A stretch of DNA of 52,810 nt from Rubripirellula sp. Its GTDB lineage: Bacteria > Planctomycetota > Planctomycetia > Pirellulales > Pirellulaceae. The notes under the pieces are model-generated. The model did not search any database and was not told the DNA's origin. It was given only the letters and a program-made list of their open reading frames with translations. A program made the translations under genes and the position numbers. The stretch's first letter is position 1; each line of letters starts with the position of its first letter. The stretch spans positions 1 through 52,810 of the forward strand of contig JAAXIK010000274.1 of assembly GCA_012270385.1 (NCBI GenBank). The letters run 5' to 3'. Positions 17,812-27,657 of the stretch are shown in pieces.

Positions 17812-19410
17812 ATGTTATGCAGTTATCGGAACTCCTTGATTTCTTTTTCTCTGACAAGATTTTCTCAGCTCACCGCGGCGTTAGTGACTTTTTGCATATT
17901 AGCTGCTGATAGCACTTTACTATTGGCTCAACATGACGGAGCGAGGGACTCTGTTCAGCAAATTGCACTGGGTAAGTTTGAAAAGGTCGATCAGATCTTG
18001 GAAAAAAAGAAACCGTTTGCAGGGGAGGCCGAATCCGCATTCGTCAAATTATTGCAATCAGCTGCTCAAGATGATGTTGCGAAGGCTACGGAATACGGAA
18101 AACAAGCGGTAGAACTGGGTATCCCACCGGAACGTTTGGTGGTAGGACCACGGACGCTGCTTGGCAGATTACCCGAGAACTCCGAGTTGAATCGATGGGT
18201 GAGTGAACAAGTTTCAACAAAATTGGTTCACGGACCCATGGTAGGTTCGGTCACGGATCATTCTGCATCCATCTGGTTGAGAACACTTGGGGACGCAAAA
18301 GTTGACGTAACTTGCATCGAGACCGGACAGAAGTTGAGTTCCATGACGAGCAAAAAGTCGGATTGGACAACCGTACTCACGTTCGATAATTTACCGTCGG
18401 CTGCAGAGTGTCACTACGTCGTTCACATTGATGGAAAGCAATGTGCGACTTCATCTTTTCGCACCTACCCGATCCATGGAACAGGGGGACAGTTCTCGGT
18501 AGGCTTCGGTGGTGGAGCAGGGTTTGTGCCCGAGTGGGAGCGGATGTGGGACACCATTCTGGACTATAAGCCTCACGCATTTTTGATGATGGGTGATAAT
18601 GTCTATATTGACCAGCCTCAGCAGTCGCTTACCCAGAGGTATTGTTATTATCGACGCCAGTCTCGGCCGGAGTGGCAACGATTCACCTCCCAAACCTCCA
18701 TGTACTCCATTTGGGACGACCATGATTTTGGGACAAATGACTGCATACCCGGTCCCGAGATTGAAGTTCCTACCTGGAAGCGTTCAGTCTGGGAGATTTA
18801 CAAGCAGAACTGGGTGAATCCGTCTTATGGTGGTGGCTCCGAACAGCCGGGTTGTTGGTACGATTTTCACATCGGTGACGTCCACTTTCTAATGCTCGAC
18901 GGTCGTTATTATCGAGACCTCAAAGGTGGGTCAATGCTTGGTCCAGTTCAAAAGACCTGGTTATTGAAAACACTCAAGGAGTCATCAGCTACCTTCAAGG
19001 TAATCGCATCGCCTGTTCCTTTCACTGTGGGTATTAAAAAAGGAAGTCGGGATCCTTGGGACGGTTTCCCTGAGGAGCGAGCCGAGATCTTTGATTGGAT
19101 TCAAACGCAGCGTATCGAAGGTGTATTTCTAGTTGCCGCAGATCGTCATAGGACGGATCTGCGAGTCAACCCACGTCCCGATGCTTATGATCTTTACGAG
19201 TTTGAAAGTTCGAGACTTACCAATCACCATACACACAGCGTTGTTCAAACCGATGGCTTAATCTGGGGTTATAACGAAACGTGTTCTTTCGCTTTGATGA
19301 CTTTTGATACGGATCAAACCGATCCCATCGTGAAATTCCAGTGCATCGACATCGATGGAAAAGTGCACCATACATTTGTTCTAAAACACAGTCAGCTAAA
19401 ATTTAAATGA
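17812..19410 (+). CDS. PhoD-like alkaline phosphatase / phosphodiesterase, exported
   Basis: A 532-aa calcineurin-type metallophosphatase of the PhoD-like group. A signal peptide covers about residues 1-39 (hydrophobic stretch ending LLLAQ). A helical region (40-135) and a beta-sandwich N-domain (HGPMVGSVTDHSASIWLRT) come before the catalytic domain. Metal-site motifs are MMGDNVYID, IWDDHDFGTND, LMLDGRYYRD and AADRHRTDLRVN. It probably releases phosphate or cleaves phosphodiesters outside the cytoplasm. It ends in TGA and converges on the PQQ-repeat gene with a 23-base gap, so no separate terminator is visible. Confidence 0.88.
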   Translation: MLCSYRNSLISFSLTRFSQLTAALVTFCILAADSTLLLAQHDGARDSVQQIALGKFEKVDQILEKKKPFAGEAESAFVKLLQSAAQDDVAKATEYGKQAVELGIPPERLVVGPRTLLGRLPENSELNRWVSEQVSTKLVHGPMVGSVTDHSASIWLRTLGDAKVDVTCIETGQKLSSMTSKKSDWTTVLTFDNLPSAAECHYVVHIDGKQCATSSFRTYPIHGTGGQFSVGFGGGAGFVPEWERMWDTILDYKPHAFLMMGDNVYIDQPQQSLTQRYCYYRRQSRPEWQRFTSQTSMYSIWDDHDFGTNDCIPGPEIEVPTWKRSVWEIYKQNWVNPSYGGGSEQPGCWYDFHIGDVHFLMLDGRYYRDLKGGSMLGPVQKTWLLKTLKESSATFKVIASPVPFTVGIKKGSRDPWDGFPEERAEIFDWIQTQRIEGVFLVAADRHRTDLRVNPRPDAYDLYEFESSRLTNHHTHSVVQTDGLIWGYNETCSFALMTFDTDQTDPIVKFQCIDIDGKVHHTFVLKHSQLKFK

Positions 19411-19433
19411 GATAAGCTGTGGGTTGAGAATGA

Positions 19434-20774
19434 CTATTCTTTGGCGAGATTGACAGCGACAATTTCTTTGTCGTTTCTTGCAAACAAAGTCTTTTGTGCG
19501 TAAGCGGGATGGCTCCACACCACCGAACGACCGAAGCATTCGGCGGTCGGTTCAAGTACGTGAAATCTTCCTTTCTCGAGATAGCCATCGGCTGATAATT
19601 CGGCCACGATAAAGTCCCCAGATTCACTCATGAGGAAGTATTGGTTGCTGTCACCTCTTCGAGTGATGAATGCAGTGCCGTGCCGGATATAGCGAGTTTC
19701 GCCCGGTTTGGTTGGTTCAAAGCTTGTCCAGAGTTGCGTTCCGTCCTTGGAGTCTACAGCAACCAGATCTCCATCATTGCAATCGGTTCCGAAAACAATG
19801 CCATCAACGAAAAGTGGTGTTGAATTAGCACAGTGAACTGCATTCTTCGGTTCCCCTCGCCAAAGTTCCGTCACCGTTGGACTTGACGGATTCAGTTTCA
19901 GCATGATCGCTTCGGTTCGTATACTGCTGATGTACATGAGGTTGCCTTCTACCACTGGGCTCGCAATGGACATCTCGTAGTCCGGTGTAATCGGCACCTC
20001 CCAATAGAGTTCGCCGTTTTGTGGATTAAGACTGGATACAGCTTGAGGATGAAAACAGATGAGTTGTTCGGTGCCACCAGCAGAAATTAGCGTCATTGGA
20101 CAGTAGCTGGTCTTCGCATCCAGAGATTTCCAAACCACCTGGCCTGTGAGTTTATCGAGTGCAACGACACCCTGCCCTTTTCCACCCACGCTGGTATAGA
20201 GAAGATCGTTGACGATGAGAGGGTGAGAGGCGAAGCCCCAGATGGGAGCTTCGATTCCAAAGGATTCCTTAAGGCTGCGTTCCCAAATTAGCTTGCCGTT
20301 TTGGAGTCCGATGCATTTCAAATCACCCTCAGCTCCCAGGCTGTAGATTTTCCCATCATCGATTGTGGGTGTGCATCTCGGTCCCGCTGGATAAGAAATA
20401 CTGTAGGGACAATCATACTGGTAGGACCATTTAAGTTTTCCACTGTTGGCTTCAAAGACCTGAATTCGCTCGCTCCCTTGAAGAGATGCTCGCGTTCCTG
20501 GATCGTTAAAGGATTCCCCAGAGCTTTTTATGTAGTCGAAGACAACAACACAATCCTCAGCAACAGCGGGTCCAGCATATCCAGAACCTACGGAATTCCT
20601 CCATTTTACTGTTAAACCGTTTGGAGTGATCTCGTCGATGACTCCTGATTCACGGTAGACTCCGTCACGTTGATCACCCATCCAGCCTTTCCAATCATCG
20701 GCTTTACTGGCCGTGCAGGCGAAAATGATCACCGCTACGGTGCTAAGCTTTGCCAAGGCATTTTGTGGATTCAT
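19434..20774 (-). CDS. PQQ-like beta-propeller repeat protein, exported
   Basis: A 446-aa eight-bladed propeller type protein related in fold to BamB and PQQ dehydrogenases. The N-terminal signal peptide ends near ASKADD. Blade repeats of the form LDKLTGQVVWKS, LNPQNGELYWEV and VDSKDGTQLWTS recur through the protein. WKGWMGDQRDGVYRESG is the typical N-terminal blade of planctomycete outer-membrane-associated propellers. No dehydrogenase active-site residues are evident, so a structural or binding role is more likely. An AAGGA site lies 8-12 bases before the ATG. Stop is TAG. Confidence 0.88.
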   Translation of the reverse strand: MNPQNALAKLSTVAVIIFACTASKADDWKGWMGDQRDGVYRESGVIDEITPNGLTVKWRNSVGSGYAGPAVAEDCVVVFDYIKSSGESFNDPGTRASLQGSERIQVFEANSGKLKWSYQYDCPYSISYPAGPRCTPTIDDGKIYSLGAEGDLKCIGLQNGKLIWERSLKESFGIEAPIWGFASHPLIVNDLLYTSVGGKGQGVVALDKLTGQVVWKSLDAKTSYCPMTLISAGGTEQLICFHPQAVSSLNPQNGELYWEVPITPDYEMSIASPVVEGNLMYISSIRTEAIMLKLNPSSPTVTELWRGEPKNAVHCANSTPLFVDGIVFGTDCNDGDLVAVDSKDGTQLWTSFEPTKPGETRYIRHGTAFITRRGDSNQYFLMSESGDFIVAELSADGYLEKGRFHVLEPTAECFGRSVVWSHPAYAQKTLFARNDKEIVAVNLAKE

Positions 20775-20954
20775 CAGTCCTTATTCCTTTCGGTAAGAAT
20801 ATCGGGTTGGGCCCGGAGGTTCGACTTGGGTCTATCGAGACGTTTTACCTGATACCATGTTGGATGTGGATTTTAACGTGATGGTGGGAGTTATGGGAGT
20901 CTTTCCGCTGTGTGGTGGGATTGCTTCTCGGCGGCTAAGCCAGAAGGAATGGAG

Positions 20955-21443
20955 ATGTTGAAACTCATTTTGATGAGGCACGCAAAAAGCGATTGGAGTC
21001 AAGGAAATCAATCCGATCATCAGAGACCGCTCAATTCGCGAGGGATTCGTGATGCAAAACGGATGGGGACCTGGTTGAAAGAGAATGATTTAACACCCGA
21101 AATCATTCTGTGCTCGAATGCTTGCCGGACTGAACAAACTGCTGAATTGATGCTCGAGCAATGGGAAAGTAAGCCAGCTTTGTGTCTGACGCAGGAACTT
21201 TACTTAGCGAGTCCAGAATCCATTCAGCGCACCGTTCATCAAGATGCCTGTGATTTTGGTTGCGTGATGGTGCTGGCACACAATCCAGGAATCTCATACC
21301 TCATCTCATTACTAGCTGGTGAGGACATACAGTTACCGACCGCTGGGCTAGCCGTGTTTGAATTGTCAATTGAGCATTGGAGTGAATTGCGCAACAGTAG
21401 TCGTGTTCGGTTAATCAGCCTCACAAAACCCAAAGCACTCTGA
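20955..21443 (+). CDS. SixA-like histidine phosphatase
   Basis: A 162-aa histidine phosphatase family protein resembling the phosphohistidine phosphatase SixA. The catalytic motif LMRHAKSDW is at the very N-terminus, RPLNSRGIRDA follows, and the second His lies in VLAHNPGIS. The ATG at 20955 is preferred over the in-frame ATGs at 20949 and 20910 because AGAAGGA lies at the right distance and the domain starts directly. It abuts the metallophosphoesterase gene (TGA then ATG), which suggests co-transcription. The target phosphohistidine protein is unknown. Confidence 0.87.
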   Translation: MLKLILMRHAKSDWSQGNQSDHQRPLNSRGIRDAKRMGTWLKENDLTPEIILCSNACRTEQTAELMLEQWESKPALCLTQELYLASPESIQRTVHQDACDFGCVMVLAHNPGISYLISLLAGEDIQLPTAGLAVFELSIEHWSELRNSSRVRLISLTKPKAL

Positions 21444-22616
21444 ATGATGAGGAAAGAATTGGTGTTGGTACTGGCAATTCTTGCTTTTCTGATTGCACAC
21501 TTTGGAACGTGGGTGGCATTTTATAATCGAACCAATGCGATGGATCTGCCGCGCCGATTGACTAAGCCGCTGATGAAGCTGTCTCTTCTGCTAGCGATCC
21601 TGTTTCCACTGTACTTAGTGTTCTTTCAGAGTAGGACCTTAGGCTTTGGGCACCTACTTGAGGGTCGATTCGGAGAAGTTCCCTTGTTCCTCCGTCTTTA
21701 CTATGGGTTTATTTTCTCAAGTTATCTTTGGCTCGGAATTGCATGGATTTACACACGACCGTTCTTGCGTATCGGATGGGTGGACGCTCAGGTAGATTCC
21801 AAGCAGTATGATGTTCAAGTTGAAACGGGCGAATGCCTGACTCTGTCACCCAAGTGTGCGGTCTTTGCCAAGATACCATGGAATCAGATTTTTCAACTAT
21901 CTGTCGAGCAGATCACTTTACCGGTCCGTGGCCTTCCCTCCCAACTCGATGGTTACCGCATTGCTCATCTGTCGGATATTCATCTCACGGGTGACGTTGC
22001 TCCCGAATTTACTCAGCACGTGATCAATGTAGCTAATGCTTGGTCTCCCGAGTTATTTGCGTTAACAGGAGATTTGATTGACTCTGAGCATTGTGTGGAA
22101 TGGATTCATCCCATTTTTGCCGCGGCAACAGCGGTAGACGGCGCGTACTTCATACTCGGTAACCACGATGCACGAATGAAAGATGTGAATTGGATTCGTG
22201 AATCAATGCGTGGAGCTGGATGGGTTGATTTAGGGGGGCAGAAGAGGTCTGTCACCTTGCGAGGGCAGGAAGTCACTCTGCTTGGTAACGAATCGCCGTG
22301 GTTAAAAGAACCACCATTGCTCGATCGCAGTGATTGTGATTTTCGATTGATGTTGAGTCATAGTCCTGATCAAATCCGCTGGGCCCGCAATCACAATGTT
22401 CAGCTGATGCTAGCTGGACATACTCATGGCGGACAGGGACGAATACCCTTGTTGGGTCCGATCCTCAGTCCAAGTTTATATGGAAGTCGTTTTGCGTCGG
22501 GGCAGTTCTATCACGATCCAACCACCATGCATGTGACCCGTGGACTTGGGGGAACAAGATTGCTGCGATTGAATTGTCCACCTGAACTATCTTTGTTGAC
22601 ACTTCGATCGATGTGA
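21444..22616 (+). CDS. Membrane metallophosphoesterase (YkuE/LpxG-like)
   Basis: A 390-aa calcineurin-type phosphoesterase with an N-terminal membrane part. Three to four hydrophobic helices cover about residues 5-110. The catalytic domain carries the complete motif set: HLSDIHLTGD, TGDLIDS, LGNHDAR, LSHSPD and AGHTHGGQ. Proteins of this layout include UDP-2,3-diacylglucosamine pyrophosphatases for lipid A and more general phosphodiesterases; which one applies here cannot be read. It starts one base after the SixA-like stop and converges on the kinase gene. Confidence 0.9.
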   Translation: MMRKELVLVLAILAFLIAHFGTWVAFYNRTNAMDLPRRLTKPLMKLSLLLAILFPLYLVFFQSRTLGFGHLLEGRFGEVPLFLRLYYGFIFSSYLWLGIAWIYTRPFLRIGWVDAQVDSKQYDVQVETGECLTLSPKCAVFAKIPWNQIFQLSVEQITLPVRGLPSQLDGYRIAHLSDIHLTGDVAPEFTQHVINVANAWSPELFALTGDLIDSEHCVEWIHPIFAAATAVDGAYFILGNHDARMKDVNWIRESMRGAGWVDLGGQKRSVTLRGQEVTLLGNESPWLKEPPLLDRSDCDFRLMLSHSPDQIRWARNHNVQLMLAGHTHGGQGRIPLLGPILSPSLYGSRFASGQFYHDPTTMHVTRGLGGTRLLRLNCPPELSLLTLRSM

Positions 22617-22662
22617 GAGCCGCGGGAAATGGAATACCTGTCCGGACGGTAGATGAGAGAGA

Positions 22663-24324
22663 TCAGGTAGATGCCAGTACCGTCTTTCTTCGACGAACTC
22701 GAGAATATTTATATCCGGGTACAAAGAAACAGCCGGCGGAGGTAAGTCCGAATAGCAAATGCCCATGGTCGGGCCAAATTGCCATCGCGACAGCGGTTAA
22801 CGAAAGAACAGCAGCTTGCAGATAAAAAATACCGTGAAACATACTGGCTTTGATCACGAAAACCATTGAGCTGATAACACCCAGAAGTGGTGAAAAGGTA
22901 AGCACGGGAAGTTTGAGGATAGCTTCAATAGGAAACAGCATTGCGATGGCAACCATGCTGGCGCCCCAGACATGTGCAACCTGACGTTCAACAAAAGTCA
23001 CCGGGCCTATTCGTTGACGGATCTTCCAAAAAACCCCAGCCCAAGCACCCAATCCTACTGTCCACACCGCACCGTAGACCCATCGCTCGGAGTACCCTAG
23101 CTGATTCAATTGCCAAGTAAGCAAACCAGCAACAAGGAGCACCATGGAGTGCCAGATCCAGAGCGTACCCCAATTTTCCAGAACACCAGCGTGATGAGTT
23201 TCTCGAAACATTCTTGCAATGACTTGCGTGAATCGACCACTACTGGCGACTACTTTTTCATCCGCTAGATAAGCCTCCAAATCTTCTGCTAATGCTTCCG
23301 CTGTTTCATATCGAAGATCGATGGGCTTTTGCAGACATCGGATGGTGATCATTTCGAGGTCACGATCGAGTCTCGGACGCAGAGCACGTGGAGAGACAGG
23401 TTCCTGTTCGATTACCTGCATCACCAAGTCCATTGGGGTGTCGGCGAGGAATGGATTCCGTCCGGTGAGAGCGTAATAGAGAACACAACCGAGGGAGTAG
23501 ATGTCGCTACCTGGCCCCAACAAATGGGTTCTTCCACTTGCTTGCTCGGGTGACATGTAGGCGGGTGTGCCAACCAGTGCACCGCTGCGAGTTGCATCCA
23601 TCTGGCTGTCAACTTGCTTCGCCAATCCAAAGTCGGTCACCATCGGAATATCTTCCGATGCGATAATGATGTTGCTCGGTTTCAGATCCCGATGAAGGAT
23701 TCCTTGCTGGTGTGCATATCCAATAGCTCTGGCAATCTTAGCGACAAGACTCGCGGCATCTCTTTGACGTAGGGGTTGTGCCGCAACTCGTTCAGAGAGA
23801 GTTGGCCCCTCAATGAGCTTCATGCTGAAAAAGGCTCTCCCCTCCATATCGCCAGCTTCGTATACGGGCACAATGTTTGGATGTTCGAGCTTGGCGGTGG
23901 CTTTGGCTTCCGAAAGGAATCTACCGATGTCTGTATCACTGGCTAGCCGTCCTCGAAGGATCATCTTGACGGCTACTGTTCGATTGAGACTGATTTGTTT
24001 GGCTCGAAAAACCACCCCCATCCCACCTCTTCCGATTTCATCTTCAAGGCGGTAGTCACCGATGACGACTGGCAATTGAAGGCTACGCCAGCGGCCTTGT
24101 GACTCCGTGCTGGTAATTCCTTCATCTAATGAAGCACCTGCCGTGTCAGTGACCAGCATCGTGCCGAATAGACGACGCAGATCCGTTTCAAGATCGGGAT
24201 GCTCTTGATACATCGAGTGAAGGTCTGTCAGATCTCCTCGGCACACTGCATCCGCGGCGTTCGATAAAACATCAGCTAGTCGTTGTTCACGATCTTCACT
24301 CGTTTCAATACCCACATCGCTCAC
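22663..24324 (-). CDS. Membrane Ser/Thr protein kinase (Hanks type)
   Basis: A 553-aa kinase. The N-terminal 85 residues are a helical region containing CRGDLTDLHSMYQEHPDLETDLRRL, common before planctomycete kinases. The kinase domain (about 90-350) has the G-loop EIGRGGMGVVFRA, VAVKMI, HRDLKPSN, DFGLA and the activation segment ending GTPAYMSPEQASG, so it should be active. The last 170 residues form about five or six membrane helices with no sensor domain outside. The ATG overlaps the stop of the sigma factor gene upstream (4 bases), so both proteins are made together. The kinase probably acts on, or signals to, that sigma factor pathway. Confidence 0.95.
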   Translation of the reverse strand: MSDVGIETSEDREQRLADVLSNAADAVCRGDLTDLHSMYQEHPDLETDLRRLFGTMLVTDTAGASLDEGITSTESQGRWRSLQLPVVIGDYRLEDEIGRGGMGVVFRAKQISLNRTVAVKMILRGRLASDTDIGRFLSEAKATAKLEHPNIVPVYEAGDMEGRAFFSMKLIEGPTLSERVAAQPLRQRDAASLVAKIARAIGYAHQQGILHRDLKPSNIIIASEDIPMVTDFGLAKQVDSQMDATRSGALVGTPAYMSPEQASGRTHLLGPGSDIYSLGCVLYYALTGRNPFLADTPMDLVMQVIEQEPVSPRALRPRLDRDLEMITIRCLQKPIDLRYETAEALAEDLEAYLADEKVVASSGRFTQVIARMFRETHHAGVLENWGTLWIWHSMVLLVAGLLTWQLNQLGYSERWVYGAVWTVGLGAWAGVFWKIRQRIGPVTFVERQVAHVWGASMVAIAMLFPIEAILKLPVLTFSPLLGVISSMVFVIKASMFHGIFYLQAAVLSLTAVAMAIWPDHGHLLFGLTSAGCFFVPGYKYSRVRRRKTVLAST

Positions 24325-24971
24325 GAATGAGCTCCTTGCTCGGTGACATCGAGAGGAGTTTCCTCCAGAAGTGACCTGAGTCGACGCAGAGCTCGCAGGT
24401 ACCTCATGCTCGCCGCGGGTGGATTGAGTTTGAGCAGTTCTGCGATCTCATGATTAGAAAGATGCTCGTAGTGTCTCATCAAAATGATTTCACGATCCTG
24501 ATCATTCAGTTGTTGAATGACCCCCTCCACCTTGATGGCAATTTCGCGTTGAGCCGCCGCGGTCGCAGGAGTCATTTCAGGATCGCAGATCTGTGCACTG
24601 AACTCTACGGTAGATGGGTCGGGACCTGCCATCGCGCTCATGGGTCTCTCCCGATCCATGTTGCGTTTCGCACTCACGCGGTGCCGACGATAGGTGTCGA
24701 TGATTCGATCCCAAGCAATTTGCCTCATCCACAGGTGGAAAGCCATAACGGGGTCGTTCAGGTACCTGTCGAGTCGTCCGCTTGCTTCAACCAGCACATC
24801 CTGAACGACGTCACTGACGTCAATTCTTTGTTGGACCTTCCTGTCAAGCCGCATCTCGACGAGACGACGCACAGGGCCTCGGTGCTCCTCGAGAAGCTTG
24901 TTGACAGCCTGAGCATCCCCATTGCGAGCCGCATTGAGCAGCGATTGCGTTTGATCTTGGGATGGCCACAT
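24321..24971 (-). CDS. ECF sigma factor paired with Ser/Thr kinase
   Basis: An extracytoplasmic-function sigma factor of 216 aa. Region 2 contains DVVQDVLVEASGRLDRYLND and FHLWMRQIAWDRIIDTYRRH; region 4 has LNDQDREIILMRHYEHLSNHEIAELL and the DNA-binding helix up to RALRRLRSLL. The start at 24971 (MWPSQDQTQSLLNAARNGD) fits the usual beginning of planctomycete ECF factors; the frame is open to an ATG at 25049 that would add 26 residues without family character. No anti-sigma factor gene is adjacent; the coupled kinase takes that place, as in the kinase-associated ECF groups. Promoter targets are unknown. Confidence 0.9.
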   Translation of the reverse strand: MWPSQDQTQSLLNAARNGDAQAVNKLLEEHRGPVRRLVEMRLDRKVQQRIDVSDVVQDVLVEASGRLDRYLNDPVMAFHLWMRQIAWDRIIDTYRRHRVSAKRNMDRERPMSAMAGPDPSTVEFSAQICDPEMTPATAAAQREIAIKVEGVIQQLNDQDREIILMRHYEHLSNHEIAELLKLNPPAASMRYLRALRRLRSLLEETPLDVTEQGAHS

Positions 24972-25242
24972 TGAATTTGCCAGTTCTGGGGAGAATTGCT
25001 CCGCCGCCGCCTTGCGAGGATGAACGGTAGAGAGACCGTTCCTTTGCATGGTAGAGGCTTGGGAATCCCTTCAGCCACTTTTCGTGAGCTCAGTGGATTC
25101 TGGAGAGCAAAAAACGCCGATAGTGCACTCGAATCAGGCTTTTTCCCCCCTGAAAGTCGTTGGGATATGCCGATTGAGGGGGTTTTAAGACTGACGTTTT
25201 AACTGGCTGCTAGCATTTTAACCGCGTTAGCTGGCTGACAAT

Positions 25243-25279
25243 AAAAAAGGGCCACCGTAGTCACTGGCAGCCCTTCTTT
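25243..25279. terminator. Likely bidirectional terminator between DUF1080 gene and sigma factor promoter region
   Basis: A stem (25247-25256 with 25266-25275, ten pairs including two G-T) has a 9-base loop. On the minus strand it is followed by a T run (25246-25243), and on the plus strand by TTCTTTT. It lies upstream of the sigma factor start and downstream of nothing on the plus strand; relative to the minus-strand DUF1080 gene (ending 25307) it is 30 bases past the stop. Confidence 0.82.
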
Positions 25280-25306
25280 TCATTGCGGAATCCGCGTTTG
25301 TGCTGA

Positions 25307-26002
25307 CTACTTCAGCTTACGGATCATGATATTTTTGAACCTCACCGTCATTGGTGGACCTTGATGAATCTGAAGTGCAATCACACCTTCGGTCGCGGCT
25401 TTGTCCTTCTGATCATCGATGACTTCGGCTGTCATCGTTCCGTTGATGAAATGTTGGAGGTGATTCCCATTAGCGACGACACGAAAATCATTCCATTCTC
25501 CGGGATGGATCGCAGAAGCTAATCCGGCTTCGTCACCAAATCGGGATGCGTCTTTACTGCCATCGGCATTGATGGTGACTTTCTGTCCGCGTCTTGCCAG
25601 GATACCCCGACCTTTTTCCTCGTAGAGGATACCGGCGAAGGTATTGCCGAAATCGATATCCGCTTGGTAGCCACTGACCACAAAATCCTTTTCATTCACG
25701 ACACGGCTTCGGTATTGAATGCCCGAGTTACCCGACTCAATTTTAAATTGAACGGTCAGTTCAAAATTCTCTGGCATACCTCCTTTCCATATCAAAAATG
25801 TATTTCCTTTGATTGGTTTCTCGGCTGTTGTTCGCCCAACGATTTGTCCGTCTTCAGCTGACCAGAGATCGGATCGCCCTTCCCAGCCACTCAGGTCTCC
25901 GCCGTTATACAAGACGGTCACATCAGGATCGTTTGGCTGTTCTGCCAAGACAGTTGAGTACATGAGGAGGAGGGTAGCAAAAAATCCGATACTGAGTCTC
26001 AT
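25307..26002 (-). CDS. DUF1080 (3-keto-disaccharide hydrolase domain) protein, exported
   Basis: A 231-aa secreted protein with one concanavalin/LamG-like DUF1080 domain, now often named 3-keto-disaccharide hydrolase. A signal peptide covers residues 1-21 (ending STVLAEQ). Family features are [52 protein letters not shown] and the ending [24 protein letters not shown]. The start at 26002 is chosen because a GGAGA site precedes it and the signal peptide begins there; the open frame to 26206 is not protein-like. Such genes are highly duplicated in planctomycetes. Stop is TAG. Confidence 0.92.
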   Translation of the reverse strand: MRLSIGFFATLLLMYSTVLAEQPNDPDVTVLYNGGDLSGWEGRSDLWSAEDGQIVGRTTAEKPIKGNTFLIWKGGMPENFELTVQFKIESGNSGIQYRSRVVNEKDFVVSGYQADIDFGNTFAGILYEEKGRGILARRGQKVTINADGSKDASRFGDEAGLASAIHPGEWNDFRVVANGNHLQHFINGTMTAEVIDDQKDKAATEGVIALQIHQGPPMTVRFKNIMIRKLK

Positions 26003-26212
26003 TGGTTTTATTCTCCGTTGGGGTAGTGTTTTTGAATGAGTGGTTTTGTTAGACGCAAACTGGATTCCCGAAGGTGTAATTACCGTGCGCGACAAGTCTG
26101 CATCTCGTAGGAAAATGATGAAGCAGCATTCGAGTTCTGCTTTGGTGATCCGTTGGGATGTCGATGGCGGGTTATTTGAGCCCGTTGCAGGATATCTCAG
26201 CAGCACGGTATC

Positions 26213-27577
26213 TTAACGAATTCCAATACCATCGGGTGTGGCCCAGTAACCTCCTCGTGCATGGTCGAACAAAAGTTTTTCTCCATGGCGTATGGAGCTG
26301 AAGCCGGCCGCTTTGCTCCAAACTTCTATTCCCCGGAGGAAAGTAGCGACTGGCCAACCCGTTAACGTCTCACCGTTCCACGGTGACCAACGAGATTTAG
26401 TGTGCTGAGCCTCATCGCGAATGGTGCGTTCTTCCTCAAGATTGACAAGAACCAGATCCGCGTCGTATCCCACTTCAATTCGACCTTTTCCCACAATGCC
26501 CCAAACGCGAGCTGGAGCATCAGACATCCAACTTGCAACTTGCGTCAGTGTGCATTTTCCGGATGCAACCTGATTGAGAAACAATGCCAGACTGTTCTCA
26601 ACTGCGGGCAGGCCCGATGGGCTTTGGGGATAGGGTTGAGCTTTTTCTTCTAGGGTGTGTGGAGCATGGTCCGTGGCGACGACCTGAATCACGTTGCTTT
26701 GAAGAGCTTCCCACAATTTTTGATTATCAGTGGCGGTTTTGATTGAGGGGTTCATCTGAATGCGGCTACCAAGGCGATCATAGTCATCTACATTAAAAAA
26801 CAGATGGTGAGGACAAACCTCTGCAGTGATGTAGGGTGACTGGTTAGCGATGCTCGGCAGCTCGGCAGCTGTGGAGGCAGGGAGCACATGAAACCGGGGT
26901 TGATGACGATTTGCAAGATCAACTGCTCGAGTGGTAGCGATGATTGCTGCTTTTTCATCTCGGATCCGAGAGTGATCATGAAGATTACTCGTCCCACTCA
27001 ATTTTTCAGCATTCGCGCGCACGGTGGTCTCATCTTCACAGTGAGCGCATATCGGCAGGGTTGTTTCCGCGAAGATCCTCTCCAGAGCGGCTTGTTCGTC
27101 GACGAGTAGGTTTCCTGTGCTACTTCCGATGAAGATCTTGATGCCAGGAACATTTGACGCCGCATTCAGTTCAGGAACGTTGTCCGGTGTGGCGCCAATG
27201 TAGAAACCGTAGTGGACGTGTGACTTCTCAGCCGCGATCGAATCTTTCGCTCTCACCCCCTCGGCAGTGACAGCAGGTGGTTTCGTATTTGGCATCTCCA
27301 GGAAGGCGGTGGTTCCCCCAGCTGCGCAGGCCCGCGAAGCGGTATAGAGGTCTTCTTTGTGGGTTAGTCCCGGCTCCCTGAAGTGGACTTGATCGTCAAT
27401 AACCCCCGGCATCAAGGTTTGACCGTCACACTGAATCACTTGATCTGCAGTGGACTGCGGACTCGCATCGATTTCAATGATTCGTCCATCTTCAACAAGC
27501 AGGGCGCCTCTTCGGACTTCGGTGGGCAAGACGAGAGATGCGTCAAGAAAAAGTGTTCGGTTTGTTTGTGTGGTCAT
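26213..27577 (-). CDS. Dihydroorotase homologue with substituted metal ligands
   Basis: A 454-aa amidohydrolase that aligns with class I dihydroorotase over its full length: [35 protein letters not shown] (H178), [10 protein letters not shown] and ATDHAPHT (D302). The start at 27577 has GAGGA upstream and is preferred over the ATG at 27640. Key ligands differ. The first His of the HxH pair is Q63 (QVH, a known variant in Bacteroidetes-type enzymes). The position of the usual HxST His is P232 (LPASTAAEL). The bridging acidic residue is not apparent in [13 protein letters not shown]. Pyrimidine synthesis is therefore uncertain; a second, regular enzyme may exist elsewhere. Confidence 0.85.
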   Translation of the reverse strand: MTTQTNRTLFLDASLVLPTEVRRGALLVEDGRIIEIDASPQSTADQVIQCDGQTLMPGVIDDQVHFREPGLTHKEDLYTASRACAAGGTTAFLEMPNTKPPAVTAEGVRAKDSIAAEKSHVHYGFYIGATPDNVPELNAASNVPGIKIFIGSSTGNLLVDEQAALERIFAETTLPICAHCEDETTVRANAEKLSGTSNLHDHSRIRDEKAAIIATTRAVDLANRHQPRFHVLPASTAAELPSIANQSPYITAEVCPHHLFFNVDDYDRLGSRIQMNPSIKTATDNQKLWEALQSNVIQVVATDHAPHTLEEKAQPYPQSPSGLPAVENSLALFLNQVASGKCTLTQVASWMSDAPARVWGIVGKGRIEVGYDADLVLVNLEEERTIRDEAQHTKSRWSPWNGETLTGWPVATFLRGIEVWSKAAGFSSIRHGEKLLFDHARGGYWATPDGIGIR

Positions 27578-27657
27578 GGGGTCCTCGATGATGGGTTGAC
27601 CTGATAAGGATACCGCATCTCGAGCGACTGTCGAAGGCACAAGGCTGAGAGCATCAA

